A stretch of 64,000 nucleotides of DNA from Planctomycetales bacterium (lineage in GTDB: Bacteria; Planctomycetota; Phycisphaerae; SM23-33): NCBI GenBank assembly GCA_030612725.1, contig JAUWNJ010000002.1:1-64000 (forward strand), in the 5' to 3' direction. Both the position numbers and the translations under genes were made by a program. Position 1 is the stretch's first letter; every line of letters starts with the position of its first letter. A model generated the notes under the pieces. It did no database searches. It saw only the letters and a program-made list of their open reading frames with translations, and was not told the origin of the DNA. Positions 33,948 through 41,245 of the stretch are shown here, piece after piece.

Positions 33948-35198
33948 TTAAGCGTTGCTGGTTCTTGTAGCCAGAACGGCGAGGAGGCGAACCTCTTCGT
34001 TCCGAACGATACTGACAGCCTCATCGACGCCCATTCCGGGTCTGGCGAGGATTTGATCGGCTCCGAGTGCGACTGCCAGATGTACCGCATTCCGCGCGCT
34101 CAAGTCGGTTTCATTGCAACTGCCCCCAAGGTACGCACCGACACTGTGCTTTTTACATTCGAGTATCGCCTCGGCGCTACGGGTTATGCTGCCCAGGTCA
34201 GGCATCTTTATCTGGATCATATCAACGGCTTCTGCCTGCGCGAAAAGACCGACATCTTCAATGGTGTTGCACCATTCATCGGCAATCAGGATGACGCCGC
34301 TGTCGGGGCCGAGCGATTTGCGAAGAGACGCCAGTGTGTCAATCTGCGACTGTTGCGTGTCCATCTCGACCGGAGATTCGATCTGAAGCGTCAGCGGCGA
34401 AACGACCCCAGCCAATTGACGAAGGTAATCAGCCATTCGTGCCACGTCGTGATTAAAAGCCCTTCCGATAGTACCGTAACAATCGAAATGTATCGCCGGT
34501 CGATAGTCTTCTTCGACGTCATGCTCCTCCAGCCGGGCGATAATCCATTTGGCGTAGTCCGCCAATTTCTCCCCGTTTGGTCCGAAATCGTTGTCGATAT
34601 TTTTAATCAGGCCGTGGGGAAAAGCGTCAACCCGACGATAGATGGCCTTATCCACAGCGGCGTAACGGTCTTGTCCGCTCTGGATCCCGACGCGGATTGG
34701 AGAATCGGATATTTGCACGCCGTATGCTTCGGCGATGACCTCCGCCTTTGTGCGAGCCTTCGCCGTTGCCGCTCCTTCCAGCAGCGATTGACTGATTGCA
34801 TAGCGCAAGGCTGGGTGAAGTTTCTGTTCCTCCTGGCTGATTTTCTCGACCTCGCGGGACAGGTCGGCAAATTGCGTAACATCCTTGCCGACGAGAAACG
34901 ACTCGATTAATTCACGGTTCGGTTCAGCGTGCTTATCGAAGCGAAAGATCGGGTCCCTGCCTGCCGATCCGGCGTAGGTAACGCTGACTCCGTCTCCATA
35001 GGCAACCAGCCCGTTTTCGAGGTGGAGGATGACACAGACGCCTTTGCCGACCTCTCGCACATCCTTAAAACCCGGCGTTTGGGGCTTGCCCCGCACCAGG
35101 TAATGGTCTGCCTGTACATCACCGAAGATAAAGGCCGCTTTGTCGTCGCAGTACCATCCGCCGGTAATCGGTACGAGTTGCACCTTTTCGATTTTCAT
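33948..35198 (-). CDS. Methylaspartate ammonia-lyase
   Basis: The 416-residue length matches the approximately 413 of clostridial methylaspartate ammonia-lyase. Family features are visible: an enolase-type N domain (GDVQADHYLVRGKPQTPGF), DSGVILIADEWCNTIEDV, MIQIKMPDLGSI with the catalytic Lys, and YLGGSCNETDLSA. The enzyme interconverts 3-methylaspartate and mesaconate plus ammonia, a step of glutamate fermentation after B12-dependent glutamate mutase. No glutamate mutase or mesaconase gene is in the window. The start at 35198 gives MKIEKVQLVPITGGWYCDD. The adjacent amidohydrolase gene is 44 nt upstream. Confidence 0.92.
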   Translation of the reverse strand: MKIEKVQLVPITGGWYCDDKAAFIFGDVQADHYLVRGKPQTPGFKDVREVGKGVCVILHLENGLVAYGDGVSVTYAGSAGRDPIFRFDKHAEPNRELIESFLVGKDVTQFADLSREVEKISQEEQKLHPALRYAISQSLLEGAATAKARTKAEVIAEAYGVQISDSPIRVGIQSGQDRYAAVDKAIYRRVDAFPHGLIKNIDNDFGPNGEKLADYAKWIIARLEEHDVEEDYRPAIHFDCYGTIGRAFNHDVARMADYLRQLAGVVSPLTLQIESPVEMDTQQSQIDTLASLRKSLGPDSGVILIADEWCNTIEDVGLFAQAEAVDMIQIKMPDLGSITRSAEAILECKKHSVGAYLGGSCNETDLSARNAVHLAVALGADQILARPGMGVDEAVSIVRNEEVRLLAVLATRTSNA

Positions 35199-35242
35199 AT
35201 ACGTCGGCCTTTCTAATATCGCGTCCACGCCCACCCAGATTG

Positions 35243-36151
35243 CTACGATTCTATCCGAAATAACCGTTCGGCGTTTTTGTGATATATGTTCTCGGTCGCC
35301 TCGTCAGACAGGTCTATTGTCTGTAGAAACTTTTGCAGATCATCATTATAGCAGTCCCGCCCGAAGAGAATCCGCTGGTGATACTTCAGCAGGAATTGCC
35401 TGCTGATGTCGGTGTCGCGCTGAAGGGCGTTCACGCAGGAAGTGGCTGATAAGTCCGCATACAGTTGCGGATAGTCGTCCATTATCCGAAACAGTTTTCC
35501 GCCTTCGATTACAGGCCCTTCGGGGTATATTCCTCCGGTCGTGTCGGCGTCGGCGCTGATTTCCCGCCAGAATCCGGGGCCATGTCCGACGAATATCGTG
35601 TCCGGGCAGGCCTGCATAGCCCGTTCAAGATTCTCGACCGTTCCGCCGTACCATTCTCTGCAATACTCGGCCTTGCCCGTTTCGACGTTTGGCATGTACG
35701 GAACGTCGATGTGCAGTATCACCGGAAGGTGGTGTTTGCCGGATACTCGGAACAGTTCGATACATCGCGGGTCGTCCAGCAGCAGGCGGCACTTCCATTC
35801 GCCGAAGGCGCGGATGTCGTACATCCCGACGGCTGCTTCAAGCCACCCGGCGGCGTTCGGCTCAAGAGGGTGCGGGGCGTAACCCAGTACGAAACGGTCG
35901 GGATACCGCCTCGCTGCCCGAACGGCGTCAGCCAGCGGCAGGCCTGGATGATTGCCCCTGCCCGAGGCGGTATGGATCGGATTGAGGGCTTCGTCGTAGC
36001 CCGCATCGCCTTCAGACGGGTGGATGCACCAGGTCAGAAGCACCGCCTTGTCGATGTTGTGTTCGTCGAGGTTTGCGACAAGGCCGGCGTCGTCCTTGCC
36101 GTGCCAGAATACGTGCTGATGCGAGTCGATTATCCGTGTTGGCGATGACAT
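35243..36151 (-). CDS. Amidohydrolase (amidohydrolase_2) family protein
   Basis: The 302-residue TIM-barrel protein starts RIIDSHQHVFWHG with the metal-binding His-x-His. It continues with VILHIDVPY, FVGHGPGFW and LLFGRDCY, which supply the remaining His and Asp ligands. This is the PF04909 type, which hydrolyses or decarboxylates small cyclic or aromatic acids and lactones. Substrate unknown. It precedes methylaspartate ammonia-lyase on the same strand and may belong to the same catabolic unit. Confidence 0.82.
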   Translation of the reverse strand: MSSPTRIIDSHQHVFWHGKDDAGLVANLDEHNIDKAVLLTWCIHPSEGDAGYDEALNPIHTASGRGNHPGLPLADAVRAARRYPDRFVLGYAPHPLEPNAAGWLEAAVGMYDIRAFGEWKCRLLLDDPRCIELFRVSGKHHLPVILHIDVPYMPNVETGKAEYCREWYGGTVENLERAMQACPDTIFVGHGPGFWREISADADTTGGIYPEGPVIEGGKLFRIMDDYPQLYADLSATSCVNALQRDTDISRQFLLKYHQRILFGRDCYNDDLQKFLQTIDLSDEATENIYHKNAERLFRIES

Positions 36152-36325
36152 TCAGGTTATCTCCATATTTCTTTGGGTATGGTGTGGTATGGTATATTCT
36201 GGTCAGCGGATTGCAAGTCTATACAACTTCTTCGCCGACGCCCGACATAACCTTGGCGAAGGTGGATATTCCGGTTGTTTTTTTCCTCTTCACGGTATTC
36301 CGGTATTCCGGTTATACTGTTCGCC

Positions 36326-37306
36326 ATGCCTGCGAATCTTACACCTGAATATGAAAAGGCCGACCGGCGTTACCGCCAGGCCGGTACTGACGCTGAGAAA
36401 CTGGACGCTCTGCAAGAGATGCTCCGCGCTATTCCCAAGCACAAGGGAACAGATCACATGCAGGGCGATCTCAAACGCCGCATCAGCCAAATACGCAAAG
36501 ACGTCGCCCAAAAAGGTTCGACCAGGGGTTTCGACCAGTTCCACATCCCCAAAAGCGGCGCCGGGCAGGTAGTTCTGATCGGCATGCCCAATACAGGAAA
36601 GAGCCAACTTGTTGCGACATCGACCAACGCCCCTGTAAAAGTGGCGGAGTATCCTTACGCAACAGCCCTGCCTGCGCCCGGCATGTGGCCTTACGAGGAC
36701 GTGCAAATCCAACTGGTCGATACCCCGCCGATAACGCCCGAACACGTCCCGCCGGGATTGATGGGTACGATTAACTACGCCGATATAATCGCCCTGGTAA
36801 TCGACGTTTCATCCGAACCGCTGGGGCAGATTGACGAGACCTTTTCCGTGCTTACCGAACGCAAACTGGAACTGACCTCTCTGCCCCGCAATCAACTTGA
36901 CCCGGAAAATCATCACCAGCGAAGCGCAATTCTCGTTGTCAACAAGTTAGACCTGGTCTCACCCGGAGACATTGAGGCGCTGCGCGAACTATACACCGGA
37001 CCGTTGGAAATAATGCCCGTCAGCGCCACAACCGGCGAAGGGCTTGATGCCCTTGGTAGCCGTCTGTGGGAAATGCTGTCGGTTATCCGTGTGTACACGA
37101 AGGAGCCGGGAAAACCGATCGATAAAGCCAAACCCTATACGCTCGACATCGGGGCAACCATCGCCGACCTGGCTGCGGACATCCACCGCGACCTGTCGGA
37201 GAAAATGAAATTCGCACGCATCTGGGGCGAAGGTCGATTCGACGGGCAACGCGCACAACAAAGCGAACCGCTCCACGACAAAGACGTCGTTGAAATACAT
37301 CAATAG
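36326..37306 (+). CDS. TGS-domain GTPase of the Obg/DRG class
   Basis: This 326-residue GTPase has G1 GMPNTGKSQLVA, G3 DTPP and G4 NKLD, with a G5-like PVSATTGEGL. A C-terminal TGS domain follows (about 255-326; VIRVYTKEPGKPID ... DIHRDLSEKMKFARIWG). Layout and TGS motif are those of DRG-type GTPases, which are better known in archaea and eukaryotes and occur in Planctomycetota. They associate with ribosomes or RNA. The start at 36326 gives MPANLTPEYEKADRRYRQ; the first 85 residues form a helical domain. A repeat follows immediately after the stop. Confidence 0.88.
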   Translation: MPANLTPEYEKADRRYRQAGTDAEKLDALQEMLRAIPKHKGTDHMQGDLKRRISQIRKDVAQKGSTRGFDQFHIPKSGAGQVVLIGMPNTGKSQLVATSTNAPVKVAEYPYATALPAPGMWPYEDVQIQLVDTPPITPEHVPPGLMGTINYADIIALVIDVSSEPLGQIDETFSVLTERKLELTSLPRNQLDPENHHQRSAILVVNKLDLVSPGDIEALRELYTGPLEIMPVSATTGEGLDALGSRLWEMLSVIRVYTKEPGKPIDKAKPYTLDIGATIADLAADIHRDLSEKMKFARIWGEGRFDGQRAQQSEPLHDKDVVEIHQ

Positions 37307-37309
37307 AGG

Positions 37310-37476
37310 GACTAGGGATTAGGGACTTGGCAAAAGAAAAAAATGAGACTCCGCTGCGTCTCGTCCCGCACTTTTTTTCACTGGTACTCCGTAACACCTG
37401 ATTTTCCAGGTGGGTGGCACGGTCAAGTCGAAGACTTGGCCATGCCACCCTGAAATCATCCTGTTACGGAGTACTG
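37310..37476. repeat. Two intergenic inverted repeats: AGGGACTTGGCA copy 2 and a nested GTACTCCGTAACA element
   Basis: From 37310 the words AGGGACTAGGGATTAGGGACTT and GAGACTCCGCTGCGTCTCG repeat the element at 6700-6772, but the right arm is replaced. The second element begins at about 37382 (GTACTCCGTAACA) and its outer arm returns at about 37461-37474 (TGTTACGGAGTACT). Inside lies GGTGGCACGGTCAAGTC against GACTTGGCCATGCCACC with two mismatches. It sits between the GTPase (+) and M56 (-) genes. Confidence 0.75.
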
Positions 37477-37507
37477 GTCCCTACGCCCTTTCTTACGCGT
37501 TGCCGTT

Positions 37508-39631
37508 CTAATCTTCCTCGCGATCGCGGCCTTCTTCACGTTCGCCGCGTCCCCGCTCAAACCGCTTGAGTTTCCGCTTTGCTTGTTCCAACTGGCGCTG
37601 AAGGTGGCGGATTTGTTCGCGGAGTTCCTCAACGTCGCCTTTGCGCTCCCCGCGATCACGTCCTTCTCGGTCTTTTTCCCGGCCTCTTTCCCCGCGCTCA
37701 CGCATATCACCGCGTCCTTCCGCGCGTTCGCGAGTTCGCCTGTCTCGGCGGGATTTCGCGGCTGCGCGTAGTTTTTTCAACTCAGCCTGCGCGTCATGAA
37801 GCCTTTCACGGATTTCCTTAAAGCGTTTCTCTGCCTTTTCGACAGCCCTCTCATCGGCGCGACCTTCTTTGTGCAAACGTATCAGCCTTTTCAGATTTTT
37901 CTCAGCCTTTTCAAGATTCTCTTCAAGATCCGCGACTTTACTCTCAGCCTGTTTCAGTCTTTTTCCAATCGCGTGGTCTTCGCGCCTGGGCTTGGCTTCG
38001 GGTCTATCTGACCTGCGGAGTTGCCCCGTCTCGGCATTGATTATGAATCGCTGTTTGCCCGATGTAATCACTACAAATGGCCCGTCGTAGCGGATGCCCG
38101 GTTTCGGGTCTTTTCCTTTCGGCGCCTTGCCGAGACGTAATCGCCAGATTAGCCGGCGACGGCGGTCCCTGGTTCGCCCCTCGGCGACGATCCACCCGTC
38201 CTCGACACCCGCCGTGCAGATGATTCTTTTCGGGCGTTCGTCATCGGCCCTACGACGTTCCCCGTCGCGCCTCTGACGCTCGACTTCACGCCCACGGTCT
38301 TTAGTGCGGCGGGCGCGTTCGCGATCACGTTCAGGTTCTCTGCGGTCATCAGTCTTCACGTCTGAATCAGTCCTCACGGCCGGCGGATCGTCGGCGCAGG
38401 CATCAGTCTTGACGTCCGAATCGGTCCTCACGGCCGGTCGATCATCGGTGCGGACGTCTTCTTCGGCGCGGGCGGTTCCGACAAGCGGCGTGGCGACGAC
38501 CGCCAGTGCGATAACAAAGCCGCTCAAAATTGTCGCCCATCGCGCTGAAAAAGTGCTTCGGGGGTTGTGTGAATCTTTGTCGTTCATCATCATCTCAATT
38601 CTCCTTCTCAAATGGCAGGCCATAGGGCTGATGGCTGCAGGTATCGGTTCATGGTTTGTTTCGGCGAACCGGGCCAGTATTTTGGCCAGGTCCGTCGGCC
38701 TGACGCCGCTTTCGGTAGCGCAGTCGTCGGCTGTCAGTTCACTCTCAATCCTTGCCCGACGGCGCAGCCACCACGCCAGGGGACACCACCATGCAATCGC
38801 GGTTACAATCTGACCGATGAGGTTCCACAACGGGTCCCGACTGACGAGGTGTCCCAATTCGTGGGACAAGGCTCCGCGCAGTGCCGGACCGATTGCCTTA
38901 TCCGACAGAGCCGGCAGAACAATCGCCGGGCGAATCACACCCGCAGCGACCGGCTGGGACAGACCGGGCGCAATGAATACGGAGAAAGGCCTGTTCAGTC
39001 CGACACGCTTAGCCAGTCGTTGCGTCAGCGACACCCACGCCGGCGGCGCAGTCATCCACGTTCGCCGCCACGTCGCCAGCCGAAACAGTTGCAATACCGC
39101 CACGAATATAAAAACGCCGCTGAATAAGGCGACCCCCGCCGCGACAACCGACCGCCAATCCACCGGCGACAGGTCGGACAAGTCGGAGCGATGCGCCGAC
39201 GGCGGCGCGGAAATCGGTGTTTTTGCCTCCGAGGTCGGCTTGTTGGTCTCTGTGTAAATAATATCAGTTTGGGTTGGCCCCGACGGGGCGGCAGGATCCT
39301 TTGCAAATGATGCTCTTTCGCCCTTTCGGGGTTGTGTTATAAGGGGCGTTCCCACCGGGGGCTTATGCCCTCGGCTGACATCTTTAGGCCCATCGGGACT
39401 GGTCCGACGTATATTAGAAATACGGGATCGAAGGATCAGGCCGGACGACGGGGCACGGTGGTGTATGACGATTGCCCCCGCCAGGATTATCGGCACGCCG
39501 ATTAAACCCGCCCGACAGACGTTTCGACGAATCACAGCGGGGCATCGCCCAAGCAAGAGCACCGCTGCGGTGCTCGCGCCCATCCAGATAGTAACGGCCC
39601 AGACGATATTCAGCAGAAGTTCAGGGTTCAT
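37508..39631 (-). CDS. M56 (BlaR1-type) membrane metallopeptidase with long charged tail
   Basis: The 707-residue product has N-terminal membrane helices and a domain with the zinc-protease motif GALSHELGHLVSRDPLW near residue 250. E(S)ELTADDCA is the third-ligand region, and another membrane helix lies near 375. After residue 395 the protein changes character. It has a duplicated PAVRTDSDVKTD segment, an Arg/Asp/Glu-rich run, a small domain (WRLRLGKAPKGKDPK...GKQRFIINAETGQL), then a coiled coil (about 560-700) of Arg/Glu-rich repeats. M56 proteins sense an outside signal and cleave a BlaI-type repressor, here encoded just upstream with an ATGA overlap. There is no penicillin-binding sensor domain, so the signal is unknown. 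Confidence 0.85.
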   Translation of the reverse strand: MNPELLLNIVWAVTIWMGASTAAVLLLGRCPAVIRRNVCRAGLIGVPIILAGAIVIHHRAPSSGLILRSRISNIRRTSPDGPKDVSRGHKPPVGTPLITQPRKGERASFAKDPAAPSGPTQTDIIYTETNKPTSEAKTPISAPPSAHRSDLSDLSPVDWRSVVAAGVALFSGVFIFVAVLQLFRLATWRRTWMTAPPAWVSLTQRLAKRVGLNRPFSVFIAPGLSQPVAAGVIRPAIVLPALSDKAIGPALRGALSHELGHLVSRDPLWNLIGQIVTAIAWWCPLAWWLRRRARIESELTADDCATESGVRPTDLAKILARFAETNHEPIPAAISPMACHLRRRIEMMMNDKDSHNPRSTFSARWATILSGFVIALAVVATPLVGTARAEEDVRTDDRPAVRTDSDVKTDACADDPPAVRTDSDVKTDDRREPERDRERARRTKDRGREVERQRRDGERRRADDERPKRIICTAGVEDGWIVAEGRTRDRRRRLIWRLRLGKAPKGKDPKPGIRYDGPFVVITSGKQRFIINAETGQLRRSDRPEAKPRREDHAIGKRLKQAESKVADLEENLEKAEKNLKRLIRLHKEGRADERAVEKAEKRFKEIRERLHDAQAELKKLRAAAKSRRDRRTRERAEGRGDMRERGERGREKDREGRDRGERKGDVEELREQIRHLQRQLEQAKRKLKRFERGRGEREEGRDREED

Positions 39632-40020
39632 CGCTTTTTACCCTCGGACTTGCGAATAAGGCGGCGAATGTTCTGCAACTCGGCCTGGTTGATGCGATCT
39701 GCCCCCAGCAGGTGACAAAGCAGTTTATCCTGTCGCCCACCAAACAGATCGCCCACCAACTTGTTCACACTGGCGTCGGTGTACTGCCGGCGGGTAACGG
39801 CGGGGCGGTATCGAAAGGCCTTGCCGACCATATCGTGGCTGAGCATACCGCGCCGCTCCAATGCACGCATCGTTGTCAGCACAGTGGTGTATGCGATCTC
39901 ACGCCCAGCCGATATCACACGGTGAACCTCGGCTACCGTCGCCTGACCCAACTGCCAGACAACCTCCATCACCTGAAGTTGCAAATCACCGAGCGGATCG
40001 ACCATGAGAGACTCCTTCAT
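39628..40020 (-). CDS. BlaI/MecI/CopY family repressor
   Basis: This 130-residue winged-helix protein (LGDLQLQVMEVVWQLGQATVAEVHRVISAGREIAYTTVLTTMRALERRGML) is a clear BlaI-type DNA-binding domain followed by a dimerisation helix. Its stop overlaps the ATG of the M56 gene (ATGA), the standard signalling pair in which the peptidase inactivates the repressor. A candidate operator TACGTATGTA (40034-40043) with CTAC/GTAG flanks lies 14 nt upstream of the start and is typical in size and place for autorepression. Codon use is normal. Confidence 0.9.
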   Translation of the reverse strand: MKESLMVDPLGDLQLQVMEVVWQLGQATVAEVHRVISAGREIAYTTVLTTMRALERRGMLSHDMVGKAFRYRPAVTRRQYTDASVNKLVGDLFGGRQDKLLCHLLGADRINQAELQNIRRLIRKSEGKKR

Positions 40021-40223
40021 GTCTATTACAGCCTACGTATGTATGGTATAGTAGTTCGTGGCCGGTTGTCAAGGCCCGGGGTGAAATTTTTTTCTCTGTC
40101 GCCGAGCGGCGCTTGCAGAATTAGAATACACTTGTGTTTTGGTGGACTGTGGGTATCCTGCTCTCGTTGTGCAGCAGATAGATATAGTTCAAGTTAGTCT
40201 TATAGAAGGAAGGAACGTGTAAG

Positions 40224-40598
40224 ATGCCAGCATTACCGGAAATCGTATCGAAGGCATGGGATGATCGTAATGGCCCTGTAGTTTTGACTACTGTCGACGC
40301 CGACGGAGCGCCCAACACAATTTATGCCTCCTGCGTTACAAAATTCAGCGAGGACAAACTGGTCGTCGCCGACAATTTTTTCAGCAAGACCCGCGCGAAC
40401 ATCCAGGCCGGCGGCGGGGGGGCGCTGCTGTTCATCACCAACGAAGGCAAGGCCTATCAGGTCAAAGGCGCTATCGACTACCTCACCGACGGCGAGATTT
40501 TCGACGACATGAAATCCTGGAACGGCGACCGCCCCGGCGTGGCAGCAGCCGTCGTGAACGTCGAAGAAGTCTTCGCCGGCGCAGAAAAACTGCTGTAA
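40224..40598 (+). CDS. Pyridoxamine 5'-phosphate oxidase-like FMN-binding protein
   Basis: The 124-residue split-barrel protein (LPEIVSKAWDDRNGPVVLTTVDADGAPNTIYASCVTKF...VVADNFFSKTRANI) matches small PNPOx-like flavoproteins. These bind FMN or F420 and act in redox or stress roles, not in vitamin B6 synthesis itself. AAGGAAGGAA lies before the start. It diverges from the BlaI gene over a 200-nt gap and is followed by a repeat. Substrate unknown. Confidence 0.82.
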   Translation: MPALPEIVSKAWDDRNGPVVLTTVDADGAPNTIYASCVTKFSEDKLVVADNFFSKTRANIQAGGGGALLFITNEGKAYQVKGAIDYLTDGEIFDDMKSWNGDRPGVAAAVVNVEEVFAGAEKLL

Positions 40599-40611
40599 TG
40601 TCGTAGTACTC

Positions 40612-40731
40612 TACGAGCCGCGACTGTAAGGGAGCGGTCAAAAAAGACTCGCCTTACGAGCCGCGACTGTAAGGGAACGGTCAAAAAAGACTTTCGCATT
40701 GGTCCGACCGCTCCCTCATGGTCGCGGCTCG
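40612..40731. repeat. Tandem plus inverted repeat of CGAGCCGCGACTGTAAGGGA
   Basis: Two direct copies of ACGAGCCGCGACTGTAAGGGA followed by (G/A)CGGTCAAAAAAGACT (about 40612-40649 and 40656-40692) are answered by one inverted copy, GACCGCTCCC ... GGTCGCGGCTCGT (40705-40731). It lies between the flavoprotein and PadR genes and could form a strong hairpin. Confidence 0.85.
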
Positions 40732-40841
40732 TTTATCTCACGTCATCGCATTAATTAATTGCCGGTGGCATTATGCCTGCGGAAACTCCCCGACGTAAAA
40801 AAATATTGTTTCAACTTGAATACCTCGACAGCCGATGTATA

Positions 40842-40866
40842 TTATACCTAGAGACACGAGGTATAA
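40842..40866 (+). promoter_or_regulatory. Candidate PadR operator overlapping promoter
   Basis: TTATACCT (40842-40849) and AGGTATAA (40859-40866) form a perfect 8-bp inverted repeat with a 9-nt spacer. A TTGAAT / TATATT promoter-like pair (16-nt spacing) precedes and abuts it, and padR starts 32 nt downstream. This is the expected arrangement for an autorepressed PadR operon. Confidence 0.55.
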
Positions 40867-40897
40867 GGCGCATCGCAATAATCAGGAGAGCAGGGAT

Positions 40898-41245
40898 ATG
40901 GATTTTTCGAAAGACCTTATTCGCGGCAGTATCGTTCCGATCGTCCTGGCGCTGTTGAAGGATAGGCCGATGTATGGCTACGAGATGGTTAAGGTCGTCA
41001 ACGCCCGGACCGGAGGCCGGTTGGAGTGGAAGGAAGGAACGCTTTATCCGACGCTGCACCGTCTCCAGGCCGGCGGTTTTATTTCGGCCAGGTGGGCCGA
41101 CGCGCCGGCCGATGAAGCCCCCGGTCGAAAACGGAAATATTACTCGATTGCCAGGAAAGGCCGGACGGAACTGGCCCGTCGCAGGGAAGAGTGGCGCCAG
41201 TTCGACCTGGCGGTCAATGCGATTATGCTCGGGGGTGCGACATGA
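40898..41245 (+). CDS. PadR family transcriptional regulator
   Basis: The 115-residue winged-helix protein (MDFSKDLIRGSIVPIVLALLKDRPMYGYEMVKVVNARTGGRLEWKEGTLYPTLHRLQAGGFI) is a standard PadR-N domain with a short C-terminal dimer helix. The ATG at 40898 follows CAGGAGAGCAGGGA. Its stop overlaps the start of the next gene (ATGA). PadR proteins paired with a permease-prefix membrane protein are frequent in Planctomycetota and Acidobacteriota. It probably represses its own two-gene operon through the palindrome at 40842-40866. Confidence 0.92.
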   Translation: MDFSKDLIRGSIVPIVLALLKDRPMYGYEMVKVVNARTGGRLEWKEGTLYPTLHRLQAGGFISARWADAPADEAPGRKRKYYSIARKGRTELARRREEWRQFDLAVNAIMLGGAT

